Positions 35,411-45,230 of a stretch of 64,000 nt of DNA are shown here, piece after piece. How positions within the stretch are numbered: position 1 is the first letter of the stretch; each line of letters starts with the position of its first letter. The stretch covers positions 1,872,001 through 1,936,000 of the forward strand of contig NZ_CP090557.1 in NCBI RefSeq assembly GCF_021484805.1. The letters run 5' to 3'. The stretch comes from Tellurirhabdus bombi (GTDB lineage: Bacteria > Bacteroidota > Bacteroidia > Cytophagales > Spirosomataceae). The notes below the pieces were generated by a model. That model ran no database searches. It was not told the DNA's origin and worked only from the letters and a program-made list of their open reading frames with translations. The position numbers and the translations under genes are program-made.

Positions 35411-36352
35411 TTAGGTAGGCTGGCAAAGCTGGTTCATGGCGGTCCAAATGGCGGCGGGCTGAATTTGAAACTGCCGGTTATCTACTTCGAAAAAAGCTTG
35501 CTGCTGAGTTAGTTGCGTTAAAACTTCGTCCAGGCGGGTTTCGGCGGGTAGTCTGAAATTAGTTTCTATGGGCGAATTAGCTTCCAGATAAGGCACAAGA
35601 TCAGTTAGTGTAAACGTGTGTAGCTGCAAAAAAAGTCGCTGTTCTTTCAGAAAATCCCGGACAAAATCGGTTTTTGGCTGAAGAAGCAACTCTTTAGGTG
35701 TTCCCAACTGGACCAATTGCCCGGCATCCATCAGGCCAATGCGGTCGCCGAGTTCAAACGCCTCCTGCACGTCGTGCGTCACCAGAACGATTGTTTTTTG
35801 CCTCAATTCATCGAGTTGCCGAAATTCCCGGCGAATGCCCGCCCGCGTGACCGGGTCGAGCGCACCCAGGGGTTCGTCCATGAGCAGAATGGCCGGCCGC
35901 GCCGCCAACGCCCGGGCCAAGCCAACGCGCTGGCGCTGGCCGCCGCTTAGGTCAGAAGGGTATCGGTGAAGCGCACTTTCCGGCAGTTTCAGCATAGTGA
36001 GTAATTCGCGGGTGCGTGCCTGAATGGCTTGGGTTTCCCAGTTTAACAAACGAGGGACGATGGCCATGTTTTCACTAACGGTATAATGCGGAAAAAGTCC
36101 CGTATCCTGAATGACATACCCAATTTGCCGCCTCAACTGGTGGATTTCCTGCTGCCGGACGTCGGTTCCATTCACGGAAATCGTGCCCGACGACGGCGAA
36201 ATCAAGCCATTAATCATCTTCAGGGTAGTCGTTTTCCCGCAACCACTCGTGCCCAGCAAGACCACCGTTTCCCCGGCGTGCACCTCAAACGATACATCTC
36301 GGACGGCCTGATAGTCGCCAAAATTTCGGGATACCTGGCGGATTGAAATCAT
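35411..36352 (-). CDS. ABC transporter ATPase, OpuCA/ProV type
   Basis: A 313-residue ATPase. Walker A GTSGCGKTT, Q-loop, signature LSGGQRQR, Walker B ILLMDEPLGALDP and the H-loop VTHD are intact. The C-terminal 70 residues do not form clear tandem CBS domains and look shorter than in OpuCA, so the ionic-strength sensor may be reduced or absent. It precedes the permease-binding protein fusion by 54 bases and follows the P1 peptidase by 21 bases, so the three are probably one operon. It would energise uptake of a compatible solute. Confidence 0.92.
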   Translation of the reverse strand: MISIRQVSRNFGDYQAVRDVSFEVHAGETVVLLGTSGCGKTTTLKMINGLISPSSGTISVNGTDVRQQEIHQLRRQIGYVIQDTGLFPHYTVSENMAIVPRLLNWETQAIQARTRELLTMLKLPESALHRYPSDLSGGQRQRVGLARALAARPAILLMDEPLGALDPVTRAGIRREFRQLDELRQKTIVLVTHDVQEAFELGDRIGLMDAGQLVQLGTPKELLLQPKTDFVRDFLKEQRLFLQLHTFTLTDLVPYLEANSPIETNFRLPAETRLDEVLTQLTQQQAFFEVDNRQFQIQPAAIWTAMNQLCQPT

Positions 36353-36373
36353 AGAAGGTAGTTTAAAAGCTGA

Positions 36374-37486
36374 TTAATGGATTTGGCCCGCCTTACGCAT
36401 TAATGCTACTACTTTCTCAATCGGCAATTGTTCGACCTGGTGCCCTTCGTTGCCTTTCATGGTTTGGGCGGCAAAGAGCGAGTTGATAATGGCTTCTTCC
36501 GTGGCTTCGATGGCCGCCATGAAAAGAGGCGACGTATTGTCATTGCGCAGCAATTTCACCTCATCGAATGAATTTTTTGTCTCGTGTGGAATGCGGTAGG
36601 CAGTTGAGACTGCAATGACGTAGTCACCGCTGCCGTTGGAAGCGATGCCGCCCGTGCGCCCCATGCCCATGAAGGCCCGTTTCGCCAGCCGTTTCAGGTT
36701 GCGGGCATCGAGGGGCGCGTCGGTCAGAACGACCATCATGCACGAACCGTCGAGTTTTTCTTTGTATGAAAATTTGCCCAGTTCTACCCCAATCGGCACA
36801 CCTGCTATCTGTAAAACGCCCCCAAAATTGGTTTGTACCAATACGCCAACCGTATAGCCGCCCAGCGAAGCGGGTAATTTACGCGACGAGGTGCCAATGC
36901 CGCCTTTAAAACCGAAGCAAACCGTACCGGTGCCCGCTCCAACGTTGCCTTCTTCGACGGGGCCGGTCTTGGCCTGCTTTATCGCGTCGAGCACGTGCTG
37001 TTTCGTGACGTGGCGCCCCCGAATGTCATTCAGGCCGCCGTCGTTTGTTTCGCCGACTACGGGGTTCAGCGACCGTACCTGCGCGTTGCCGGTTTGCGAG
37101 AGCGTGTAGTCGATCACGGCGTCGGCGGCGGTCGGAACGCTAAGGGTGTTCGTCAGAATAATAGGTGTTTCGAGCGTACCCAGTTCTTCTACCTGGCTGT
37201 AGCCAGTCAATTTGCCAAAGCCGTTGCCGAGGTAAATGGCCGCCGGTGCTTTTTGCTGGAACAAATTATCGGTATGCGGCAAGATCGCAGTGACGCCCGT
37301 GCGAATATGCTGCCCCTGCTGGAGTGTTACCTGGCCTACCCGTACGCCCGGTACATCCGTGATGGCGTTGAGTGCTCCCGTGGGAATAACACCGATGCGG
37401 ATGCCGTACTCACGGGGTCGCTTGGTGGACTGAGCAAGCAGGCTTTGAACACTAAGGAGGAGAACAGATAGGAAAATGTATTTCAT
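36374..37486 (-). CDS. P1-family (DmpA-like) aminopeptidase, exported
   Basis: A 370-residue protein with signal peptide (VQSLLAQ). It has the family start (NAITDVPGVRVGQVTL), GGLNDIRGRHVTKQ, GAGTGTVCFGFKGGIGTSSR and the autocleavage region IASNGSGDYVIAVSTAYR, where the Ser after Gly is the expected nucleophile. Such enzymes remove N-terminal residues, including D- or beta-amino acids, and mature by self-cleavage into two chains. It begins the putative operon with the osmolyte transporter. The link with osmolyte uptake is not understood. Confidence 0.88.
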   Translation of the reverse strand: MKYIFLSVLLLSVQSLLAQSTKRPREYGIRIGVIPTGALNAITDVPGVRVGQVTLQQGQHIRTGVTAILPHTDNLFQQKAPAAIYLGNGFGKLTGYSQVEELGTLETPIILTNTLSVPTAADAVIDYTLSQTGNAQVRSLNPVVGETNDGGLNDIRGRHVTKQHVLDAIKQAKTGPVEEGNVGAGTGTVCFGFKGGIGTSSRKLPASLGGYTVGVLVQTNFGGVLQIAGVPIGVELGKFSYKEKLDGSCMMVVLTDAPLDARNLKRLAKRAFMGMGRTGGIASNGSGDYVIAVSTAYRIPHETKNSFDEVKLLRNDNTSPLFMAAIEATEEAIINSLFAAQTMKGNEGHQVEQLPIEKVVALMRKAGQIH

Positions 37487-37639
37487 GAAGTTGTCGGTTG
37501 ATTCGCTACTGGCAAGTTAAGCACAATACCGAAAAGTAACACCTGGACAAAATAGGCATCACTTTTGAATTTATAAGGCCAAAATGCACCAAATTGCAGC
37601 CCCTGAATTTTTGTCAATAGCAATACCTCCTCTTTTAGA

Positions 37640-38746
37640 ATGAAAAAATACCTTTTTTTTAGCTTCATACTGGCTACCTGTTCACTTTACGAATGTAAAA
37701 CGCCTCGCACGCAAACCTCCAAATCGGTTACTGTTTCCATTGATACCGAAAATTTTCTGTCCTGCTGTGCACCCAATCTGACCCTACCGGATGGAAAACC
37801 CGTCTGGTGCGAAACGTCAGCGGTCCTGTACGACAATGGAACGGTGTATCTGGCTAATGATAAAGAGATGCCGACAGGGCTGAGTCCGGTATTTTCGAAA
37901 CCCTGGGATCGCCTTGCCGACACGACGGTACAGCCGAAACCCTTGCTGGCAGAGCCCTTTTTAACCAGTAAAAAATTCGAAGACTTTGCCACCAATGGCG
38001 ATTACATTTTTCTGACCACCGCTTTCGACCGCGTTAAGCCCGGCTCGGCGGATTGGGATGGTTTTAATACCATTCTGTACTGGAAACGCGGCAACGAAGC
38101 CCAGCCTCAGGTATTGGCACCCGAAGAAGGCGCACAAAATTCGGTGGCCTACCGGGAGCAGCTTAGTCGCCTGCTGGCGCAGAACCGCCCCGCTTTTTCG
38201 GCTGGGATGCCTTATTTTAAGGTCGAAGGACTGGCCGTAAAAGATTCAATGTTGCTATTTGGCGTTCGGGAAGAAGGCGAAAGCTACAGCAAATTTGACT
38301 ACCGCACCCGCATTGTTGCCGTGTCGTTTACGAAGAAAAAAACAGCCAGCGGGGAGCGCCTTGCCTTAAAAGACGACTGGCGGATTGTGACCGATTTCGA
38401 TCCGGCCAGCGTAGTAGAGCTGCCCAAGCCCTTGGCCTTGTCGAGCCTCGAATACGACCCGATTCGGCAGGTGTTCTGGCTGGTAACGTCGATTGAAAAA
38501 GACAATCTGGTGGATGCTTATCTGTGGGTAGCGACAGCCGACGAACTGCTGAACAACCGACCGTTTACGCTTGTGCGGGATAAGCAGGGGCAACCCATTC
38601 ATTTTGGCCACAAGGCGGAGGATATTACCCTGGTAGGTCGTGATCATTTGCTGCTTATTCACGACGATGACCGTTTGCTGACTAAAGTGGGGTCGAGAAC
38701 GCGGCAGCCCAATCAGGCAGCATATACGGTACTGAAAGTTCATTAA
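37640..38746 (+). CDS. Exported protein of unknown function, propeller-like
   Basis: A 368-residue protein with an N-terminal export signal; Cys14 or Cys19 (CSLYEC) could be lipidated, though neither lipobox is perfect. The rest is rich in short beta strands: FEDFATNGDYIFLTTAFDR, YFKVEGLAVKDSMLLFGVRE, LSSLEYDPIRQVFWLVTSIE and GHKAEDITLVGRDHLLLIHDDD. The repeated EGLA, SSLEYD and AEDIT units resemble phytase-like or esterase-like propellers (DUF3616-type), a tentative comparison. It carries a Cys pair SCCAPN near residue 40. It is divergent from the P1 peptidase and ends at a strong terminator. Confidence 0.65.
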   Translation: MKKYLFFSFILATCSLYECKTPRTQTSKSVTVSIDTENFLSCCAPNLTLPDGKPVWCETSAVLYDNGTVYLANDKEMPTGLSPVFSKPWDRLADTTVQPKPLLAEPFLTSKKFEDFATNGDYIFLTTAFDRVKPGSADWDGFNTILYWKRGNEAQPQVLAPEEGAQNSVAYREQLSRLLAQNRPAFSAGMPYFKVEGLAVKDSMLLFGVREEGESYSKFDYRTRIVAVSFTKKKTASGERLALKDDWRIVTDFDPASVVELPKPLALSSLEYDPIRQVFWLVTSIEKDNLVDAYLWVATADELLNNRPFTLVRDKQGQPIHFGHKAEDITLVGRDHLLLIHDDDRLLTKVGSRTRQPNQAAYTVLKVH

Positions 38747-38765
38747 TTGCCTCGATCAGCGCTTA

Positions 38766-38804
38766 GACAGTGGTCTTTTACAAAAGACTACTGTCGTTAT
38801 TTTG
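38766..38804 (+). terminator. Terminator-like hairpin after the propeller-like gene
   Basis: GACAGTGGTCTTTT (38766-38779) pairs with AAAAGACTACTGTC (38782-38795), one G-U pair and a 2-base loop, followed by GTTATTTTG. It lies 20 bases after the stop codon at 38746. Confidence 0.7.
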
Positions 38805-38963
38805 GGTAAGCCATCAAGAAACAGATTGATAGGAGTAAATGACGACCCTGAAGCAACGTTTTGGGATGCTAACTGGAAGCTTGAACAGCCTTTTCTGCGC
38901 TATACAGCCACGTTAAAGCGGCGGAACTCGTCAACTCATTTTGCTGTTTCCACCACAGCTTCT

Positions 38964-40100
38964 ATGAAAAGACTCTTTAAAATGACCGCCCTCTTTATGC
39001 TTGCTATTCTTATCATGCTGATTCTGGTTGTTACGCTTTACGTCAATTTTGCGCCCCAGTTCGGGGCTGTTGCCACGGGTGAGCGTTTAAAAAGAATGCA
39101 GCATTCACCGAATTATAAAGAAGGCGCTTTTCAAAATCTGGTGGAAACAACATTGGATTTATCACTGAAAACGAACCTGAAGACGGGTTGGAAGATGATT
39201 CAGGGCACCGTAGACGCAGAGCCTAAAGATACCATTCAGACCGTTCCGTTTGATGCCCGCCTTTTTCAGGGAACGGGCAGCCCCGATGAGGTAGCTGTTA
39301 GCTGGTTTGGCCATTCTTCACTGTTGATCCGCATTCAGGGGAAAACCTTGTTGACGGATCCGGTTTTTAGCGAGCGAGCCTCCATCGTATCTTTTGCCGG
39401 ACCCAAACGATTTCTGTACAATCATTATTTCGACGTGGATGAATTGCCACCGGTGGATGCCGTGGTGATGTCGCACGACCATTATGACCACCTGGACTAC
39501 CAAACATTCGTACGCCTGAAAGATAAGGTCGCGCGTTTTTTTGTGCCCCTGGGCGTTGGCGCTCATCTGGAAAAATGGGGAATTGCACCCGACCGGATCA
39601 CAGAGCTGGACTGGTGGGAATCAGCGCAATTGGATGACTTAACCCTGGTTTGTACGCCCGCCCGACACTTCTCGGGACGGGGACTTTTTACGAATCGAAA
39701 CGGGACATTGTGGGCATCCTGGGCTTTGCTGGGGACAAAAAAGCGTGTTTATTACGGCGGTGATTCTGGCTATCAGCCTGCTTTTAAGGCGATTGGTGAA
39801 AAATATGGCCCATTTGATTTAGCCATGCTGGAATGTGGTGCCTATAATGAAGGGTGGGCTAGCATCCACATGATGCCTGAAGAAACGGCCCAAGCCCAGA
39901 TTGATGTGAAAGCTAATGTGTTAATGCCGATTCACTGGGGGAAATTTAATTTGGCGCTTCATACCTGGCGCGATCCGATTCAGCGCCTCATGAAAAAATC
40001 TGCTGAACTGGGAACACAGGTGGCCACGCCCCGCATCGGAGAGGTTTTAGTTCTGGAGCGTCCTGTTTCAACCACGCGGTGGTGGGAGAGTTATCCTTAA
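38964..40100 (+). CDS. Metallo-beta-lactamase-fold hydrolase (UlaG/NAPE-PLD-like), membrane-anchored
   Basis: The frame opens at a TTG at 38802; the ATG at 38964 (MKRLFKMTALFMLAILIMLILVV) gives a normal membrane anchor and was chosen, 378 residues. Metal motifs are SHDHYDH, a later ARHFSGRG, GGDSGY and IHWGKFNL, matching the L-ascorbate-6-phosphate lactonase / NAPE-PLD group. The N-terminal helix suggests a periplasm-facing enzyme. Substrate is unknown; a phosphoester or phospholipid is possible. A strong two-way terminator separates it from ftsZ, which converges. Confidence 0.88.
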   Translation: MKRLFKMTALFMLAILIMLILVVTLYVNFAPQFGAVATGERLKRMQHSPNYKEGAFQNLVETTLDLSLKTNLKTGWKMIQGTVDAEPKDTIQTVPFDARLFQGTGSPDEVAVSWFGHSSLLIRIQGKTLLTDPVFSERASIVSFAGPKRFLYNHYFDVDELPPVDAVVMSHDHYDHLDYQTFVRLKDKVARFFVPLGVGAHLEKWGIAPDRITELDWWESAQLDDLTLVCTPARHFSGRGLFTNRNGTLWASWALLGTKKRVYYGGDSGYQPAFKAIGEKYGPFDLAMLECGAYNEGWASIHMMPEETAQAQIDVKANVLMPIHWGKFNLALHTWRDPIQRLMKKSAELGTQVATPRIGEVLVLERPVSTTRWWESYP

Positions 40101-40136
40101 ACAAAAAGACCAGACATTAGCGTCTGGTCTTTTTGT
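40101..40136. terminator. Bidirectional terminator between the MBL hydrolase and ftsZ
   Basis: ACAAAAAGACCAGAC (40101-40115) and GTCTGGTCTTTTTGT (40122-40136) form a perfect 15-bp stem with a 6-base loop and A/T-rich ends on both sides. It starts directly after one stop codon and ends 4 bases before the other. Confidence 0.93.
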
Positions 40137-40140
40137 TGGT

Positions 40141-41514
40141 TTAGTCATTTAACCGGCTTCGTGAAAATTCATGATCCGGAATCATAGGCATATCGTAAAG
40201 AACAATTTTCTGCCGGGTGTAGGCAGGTGGTTCTAACTCGCGTTCATTGTAGCGATTAGCAACAAATTCCTGAATCATCCGCTGAAGTTGCATTGGGTCG
40301 TCTTCCCGTTCTTCTATCAGGAGCATTTCTTCCGAAGTGCTGTACGGATCACTGATGTAGCTTACGCCGGGAACACCCGTAGGGGTATGTCCTCCCTGCG
40401 TTTCGCTAAAGATATTCGGAGAGTCTTCGTGAGCACCTACCAGTTCTTCCTCCTGAAGCTCAGCTTCCGGGATTTCAGGCTCTGGTTCAGGCTCAGGAAC
40501 AGGATCGGGTTTAGGATTAAAATCCTTATCATCAACCAGATCAAAACCGGCAGCGATTACAGTTACCCGCAGTTTTTTGCCCAGGCTCTCATCAATGATG
40601 GCACCGTGCTTAAACAACCAGGCTTCTTTACCGATCTTATCCTCAATAAACGACGTAATGATTAACTGCTCGTTCATGGTCGTTTCATACTCACTGCTGG
40701 AAGCCATTGTGAGCAAAATCCGTTTCGCACCCCGGATATCGCGATCATTGAGAAGCGGAGAGTTAAGCGCCTGTTCGATGGCTTGCAGGGAGCGATCGGA
40801 ACCATCGGCCTCGAATGAACCCATAACCGCTTGTCCAGCTCCTTCCAGAACGCGTTTTACGTCCATGAAGTCAACGTTGATCTCACCGCGTACCGTGATC
40901 ATTTCAGCGATGCTTTTGACGGCATTGGCCAAAACGTTGTCCGCGTGAGCAAAGGCTTTCCGGATGGGCAAATCACCGTGAATTTCGGCTAGCTTGTCGT
41001 TCAAAACGACCAGAACCGTGTCACAGTGTGCTTTTAGTCCATCAATCCCTTCCATGGCCTGAAGTCGCTTTTCCTTTCCTTCAAATTTGAAAGGAGCCGT
41101 AACGACGGCAATGGTCAGAAGCCCCATCTCTTTGGCAATCTGGGAAATAATGGGGGCTGCACCTGTACCGGTTCCCCCTCCCATACCTGCCGTGATGAAC
41201 ACCATTTGCGTAGGTTCACCCAGATAAAGCCGGATATCGTCAATATTTTCCAATGCGGCTTCCCGTCCCACTTTGGGATCGGTGCCGGCCCCGAGTCCTT
41301 TGGTTAAGTGAGCACCCAATTGCAATTTACTGGGTACCGGGCTGTTGGTGAGTGCTTGCCGGTCAGTATTGCAGACAATAAAATCTACATCCTTTACGCC
41401 AAGCCGAAACATATGGTTAACGGCATTACTACCGCCTCCACCAACACCGATCACCTTGATGATGGGCAGTTCCTCCTCTGTCGGAAGCTCAAATTTATAA
41501 CCATGTTCCAGCAT
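40141..41514 (-). CDS. ftsZ: Cell division GTPase FtsZ
   Basis: A 457-residue tubulin homologue. [17 protein letters not shown] and VCNTDRQAL start the GTP-binding domain, [10 protein letters not shown] is the tubulin signature, and NVDFMDVK and DGSDRSLQA lie in the T7 and C-terminal domain. A long acidic linker (about 325-365, rich in Pro-Glu) leads to a C-terminal peptide [14 protein letters not shown]. It forms the division ring at midcell. It is the last gene of the dcw operon, 85 bases after ftsA, and ends at a strong terminator. Confidence 0.99.
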   Translation of the reverse strand: MLEHGYKFELPTEEELPIIKVIGVGGGGSNAVNHMFRLGVKDVDFIVCNTDRQALTNSPVPSKLQLGAHLTKGLGAGTDPKVGREAALENIDDIRLYLGEPTQMVFITAGMGGGTGTGAAPIISQIAKEMGLLTIAVVTAPFKFEGKEKRLQAMEGIDGLKAHCDTVLVVLNDKLAEIHGDLPIRKAFAHADNVLANAVKSIAEMITVRGEINVDFMDVKRVLEGAGQAVMGSFEADGSDRSLQAIEQALNSPLLNDRDIRGAKRILLTMASSSEYETTMNEQLIITSFIEDKIGKEAWLFKHGAIIDESLGKKLRVTVIAAGFDLVDDKDFNPKPDPVPEPEPEPEIPEAELQEEELVGAHEDSPNIFSETQGGHTPTGVPGVSYISDPYSTSEEMLLIEEREDDPMQLQRMIQEFVANRYNERELEPPAYTRQKIVLYDMPMIPDHEFSRSRLND

Positions 41515-41599
41515 AGGTTCCTAATTTTTTGGTGCGCGAAAGCTAAGTCTTTGTCTGTTCGGTTGAGTGTGGGGATGCTACTGGCAATCGGTTTTAACC

Positions 41600-42994
41600 C
41601 TAGGAACGATCATAACGGTCGTCCGCTGGGGTAATGTCATCATTCAGAAACGATTTAAAGCGTTCCCAAATGCTGGGTCCTTTCGATTTTGCTGGCTTTT
41701 CGGGTTCTTTGGCAGCTTGTGGTTTCATGGCCACCTGTTGGGGGCGGAAATTACCGTTACCAATACCCACCTTGACGGGTTCTTCAACTTCGTCAACGTG
41801 CTTGCTTACCGAAATGCGCTCATCCAATGGCTTAAAACCAGCCCATACCAGTCCAACAGCAGTTGCATACGCCGGGTCGCTAACCAGATCTGCCTTTGGA
41901 TTGCGTTCCAGCAGATCAGGTAAACCTACACGAGTATGCATGTCTGTTACCCGACGGAAAAGATCTTCAATGCCGCTGACGGCTGCCGAGCCACCTGTAA
42001 TCACAACACCACCTAAAAGTTTGTCCTTATAGCCCGCCCGAATAATTTCGGCCTGAACCATCGCTGCAATCTCTTTCAACCGAGCCTCAATAATGAGGGC
42101 CAAATTCTTTAACAGCACGTCTTTAGGAGGTCTTCCACTCAAACCGGGCACCGAAACTACTTGATTAAATTTAAACTCGGAAGGATCTGCACTACCAAAT
42201 TTAATTTTTAGTATTTCAGCCTGATGGGGCAATACCTTGCAACCTTCCTGAATATCAGCTGACAAGCTGTTACCCGCGAAAGGAAGAACGGCTACATGAC
42301 GTAGCACATTCCGGTGATAAATAGCGATGTCGGTCGTGCCGCCGCCAATGTCTACCAGAGCAACACCCGCCTGGCGCTCTTCATCCGTCAGAACGGCCAG
42401 AGCCGAAGCGAGCGGCGACAGCAGCAGCATGTCTTCCTGGAGGGACGTTCGGCTGATGCTCCGCCGTGTGTTGGACGCCGAATTGGTCTGGGCCATGATG
42501 ACCTGAAAATCCGCTTCCAGTTTAACGCCGCAGCGTCCGACCGGATCGTCAATTCCAGATTCATTATCGACCATAAAATCCATGGGCAGTACGTGCACAA
42601 TTTCATTTCCAGCCGGAATCACCGAGCGATACATGTCGCCAACAAGATGCTCAACATCTGTGGCGGTCACTTCATCACCGGGCGAAGTTCGGGTAATGCT
42701 GCCGTGCTGCTTCCGGGCCGAAATATGTTGCCCCGAAAAGCCCACATTAACGACATGAATATTCAGGTTAGCTTGTTTTGCTGCTTCTTCAACCGCCTTT
42801 CGAATGGCATCAGCTGTTTTGGTAATATTCTGTACACCTCCTTTGGTTACCCCTTCGGAGATAGATTTACCCATGCCCAGCACATCGAGGCGAGCGTAGT
42901 TATTATCACGAACCAACCGGCCGGCTACGGCGCACACTTTGGTGCTTCCAATATCCAGTCCTACGATAATCTTGTTGTCTTGCTTCGGTGTCAT
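41600..42994 (-). CDS. ftsA: Cell division protein FtsA
   Basis: The frame opens at a GTG at 43000, but the ATG at 42994 (MTPKQDNKIIVGLDIGSTKVC) overlaps the ftsQ stop codon as ATGA and is preferred; 464 residues. The actin-like fold shows LDIGSTKVCAV, LVDIGGGTTDIAIY and GGVVITGGSAAVSGIEDL. It anchors FtsZ to the membrane; a basic C-terminal end (KGPSIWERFKSFLNDDI) is a plausible amphipathic anchor. The four-base overlap implies translational coupling with ftsQ. Confidence 0.97.
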   Translation of the reverse strand: MTPKQDNKIIVGLDIGSTKVCAVAGRLVRDNNYARLDVLGMGKSISEGVTKGGVQNITKTADAIRKAVEEAAKQANLNIHVVNVGFSGQHISARKQHGSITRTSPGDEVTATDVEHLVGDMYRSVIPAGNEIVHVLPMDFMVDNESGIDDPVGRCGVKLEADFQVIMAQTNSASNTRRSISRTSLQEDMLLLSPLASALAVLTDEERQAGVALVDIGGGTTDIAIYHRNVLRHVAVLPFAGNSLSADIQEGCKVLPHQAEILKIKFGSADPSEFKFNQVVSVPGLSGRPPKDVLLKNLALIIEARLKEIAAMVQAEIIRAGYKDKLLGGVVITGGSAAVSGIEDLFRRVTDMHTRVGLPDLLERNPKADLVSDPAYATAVGLVWAGFKPLDERISVSKHVDEVEEPVKVGIGNGNFRPQQVAMKPQAAKEPEKPAKSKGPSIWERFKSFLNDDITPADDRYDRS

Positions 42995-43767
42995 TCGCAC
43001 ACTATCTGGTTACGGTATTGCACACTAACCCGTTTATAACGCTCCCATCCTTTGAGAGGCAATATATGTTTATAAAACAACTTTATTTTGTCAAATTTAG
43101 GTTGTAGATCAACTGGTTGCCCAATTTCGATATACTGGTCTCCGACCTGGGGAATCAGCGTAACTTCCCGATTCTTATCGACCATGATCTGCGCGATCTG
43201 TGCTTTCCAGAACGGATCAGCCTCTATCCACTTTAACAAATCCAGCAATGGCTTACTTTGTTCAGCCGTTAATGGTTTTCGTTCAGAAAAATAGTCTCCG
43301 GTCAATAATGTAACCCGAGCGGTATAATTCATCGACAACGGAAACCAGCGACCTTCTTCGTTTAAATACCAACCCCCCATTGCTGATCGCTCTTCATCGC
43401 CACTGGCCACGAGCCGGGCTAGTGGACGCTGCTGCTTGATATCAGCAATCAAATTTCCCTTCAGATCGCGGTAAAGCTGGCATTGTTTGATCAGACCGTT
43501 TTGTCGCAGCCGTTTTTCCAACTGCTTCAGATCAATGTCTTCAAATGAATCGCCAATCAACAAATCTGCTCCGTCATTGGTCAAGGTGCGCAGCACGTCA
43601 TTTCGGTTCAGGAAACGGTGGCCATCCACCTCATCCATCTTGATTTGAACGTCTTCAACCCGCCGTCGATTTTGCCGGTGTTCTGTGAACGCAATTAGCC
43701 CGAACAAGGCAACTCCTGTTAGTAATGACGTCAGCCAAACTTTTTTTATTTTAAAAATAGGTAACAT
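42991..43767 (-). CDS. ftsQ: Cell division protein FtsQ
   Basis: A 258-residue protein with one N-terminal helix (about 10-27), a POTRA-like domain (DVQIKMDEVDGHRFLNRNDVLRTL) and a C-terminal beta domain (LVASGDEERSAMGGWYLNEEGRWFPLS). Sequence conservation in FtsQ is low, but size, topology and position between murC and ftsA settle the call. It links early and late divisome parts and spans the inner membrane. It starts 37 bases after murC and overlaps ftsA by four bases. Confidence 0.93.
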   Translation of the reverse strand: MLPIFKIKKVWLTSLLTGVALFGLIAFTEHRQNRRRVEDVQIKMDEVDGHRFLNRNDVLRTLTNDGADLLIGDSFEDIDLKQLEKRLRQNGLIKQCQLYRDLKGNLIADIKQQRPLARLVASGDEERSAMGGWYLNEEGRWFPLSMNYTARVTLLTGDYFSERKPLTAEQSKPLLDLLKWIEADPFWKAQIAQIMVDKNREVTLIPQVGDQYIEIGQPVDLQPKFDKIKLFYKHILPLKGWERYKRVSVQYRNQIVCE

Positions 43768-43804
43768 CCTGCAACAAGTTGTTTGTTTGAGCCGGTATTT
43801 TTAT

Positions 43805-45190
43805 TCATTGGTCCCCAAATTGCTTTTTTAGGGTTGGAATCATCTGATCGATGTCACCGGCACCAATGGTTGCCAGCAGTTCCGGTGGATTTTGAGCCAG
43901 GATTTGCGACAGTTCAGATTTAGAACATTGCCACTTTTGCGGCGACTTAATATTTTGGTAAATTAGATCGGCGCTCACCCCTTCAATAGGCAACTCACGA
44001 GCCGGATAAATATCCAGCAAAATAACCCGGTCGGCAATGGATAAGCTTTCGGCAAATTCATTAGCGAAATCGCGCGTCCGGGTGTATAAATGCGGCTGAA
44101 AAATGGCCGTTACTGCCCGGTCTGGGTAAAGCGCCTTCAGCGAGGTCAGAAAAGCTTCTACCTCGGCCGGGTGATGCGCATAATCATCAATAAAAACTTT
44201 AGAATCGGTTTTTAGAATGTACTCAAACCGGCGTTTTACCCCTTTATAAGTATTAAGTCCTTCCCGAACCGCTTCGGGCGAGACACCCACCTGCAAAGCT
44301 GCCGCTCCTGCTGCTACCGCATTTTCTACGTTGTGGAAGCCCGGAAGCAGCAACGCAATATCCTCAATCACGCCGCCGGGATAAACCAGATTAAACTGGA
44401 ACCGGGCGTTCTCAATGCGCAGGTTGTCGGCCCGATAGCTGCCTTCCTGCAATGAATACTCGAAAACCGTGGCTGGCGTTTGTGCGGCAAGAGCCAGGCC
44501 CTTTCTCATGAATAGCGCTCCGTCTGGTTTAATCTGGCTGACAAAAGCACCAAACGAATCCAGGACCGAATCGTGATCGCCGTAAATATCCAAGTGGTCA
44601 GCATCCGTCGATGTAACGATGGCTACATTCGGATAAAGCGTCAGAAAAGAACGGTCAAACTCATCGGCTTCAACCACACAGATCACCTTTGACAGGTCTT
44701 CGGCGGGATCATTGAGTAAAAAATTTGTCTGATAATTCTGCGTGATGCCACCCAAAAAAGCCGCACAGTTGACCCCAGCATGGCGCAAAATGTGCGCTAC
44801 CATCGAGGAGGTAGTGGTTTTGCCATGCGTTCCGGCAACGGCAATGGTTGTCATCCGGCTGGCTAGCAAACCCAACACCTGCGATCGCTTCTGCAAGGTG
44901 AAGCCTTGCTCGGTCAGGTAGACGTATTCCGCGTGGTTTTTCGGCACAGCGGGGGTGTAAATGACCAGCGTTTGGGCTTTGTTCTGCCGGAAGTGATCGG
45001 GAATCTGTTCAATATCTTCGTCAAAGTGAATCACCATTCCCTCGTCCTGGAGCGTGGTTGTTAGTGGCGTCACGGTTTTATCGTAACCTGCCACTTCATA
45101 CCCATTTACCAGAAACCAGCGGGCCAGGGCGCTCATTCCAATACCGCCAATTCCGAGGAAATAGACGTATTTGATGTTATTAAGTGTCAC
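43805..45190 (-). CDS. murC: UDP-N-acetylmuramate-L-alanine ligase
   Basis: A 461-residue Mur ligase. The N-terminal Rossmann domain opens with YFLGIGGIGMSALARWF. ATP binding is at VAGTHGKTTTSSMVAHIL, and the central domain has VEADEFDRSFL and DADHLDIYG. A C-terminal IDDYAHHPAEVEAF is the family signature. It adds L-Ala to UDP-MurNAc, the first amino acid of the peptidoglycan stem. It follows murG by 40 bases in the same operon. Confidence 0.98.
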   Translation of the reverse strand: MTLNNIKYVYFLGIGGIGMSALARWFLVNGYEVAGYDKTVTPLTTTLQDEGMVIHFDEDIEQIPDHFRQNKAQTLVIYTPAVPKNHAEYVYLTEQGFTLQKRSQVLGLLASRMTTIAVAGTHGKTTTSSMVAHILRHAGVNCAAFLGGITQNYQTNFLLNDPAEDLSKVICVVEADEFDRSFLTLYPNVAIVTSTDADHLDIYGDHDSVLDSFGAFVSQIKPDGALFMRKGLALAAQTPATVFEYSLQEGSYRADNLRIENARFQFNLVYPGGVIEDIALLLPGFHNVENAVAAGAAALQVGVSPEAVREGLNTYKGVKRRFEYILKTDSKVFIDDYAHHPAEVEAFLTSLKALYPDRAVTAIFQPHLYTRTRDFANEFAESLSIADRVILLDIYPARELPIEGVSADLIYQNIKSPQKWQCSKSELSQILAQNPPELLATIGAGDIDQMIPTLKKQFGDQ

Positions 45191-45230
45191 TGCTGTAATC
45201 GGATAGGTATTTTGGACGATGCCAAAAGGA

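Noticed and set aside
38802-38963. 54-residue upstream extension of the MBL hydrolase from a TTG
   Set aside because: It would bury the membrane anchor and begins inside the terminator of the preceding gene.
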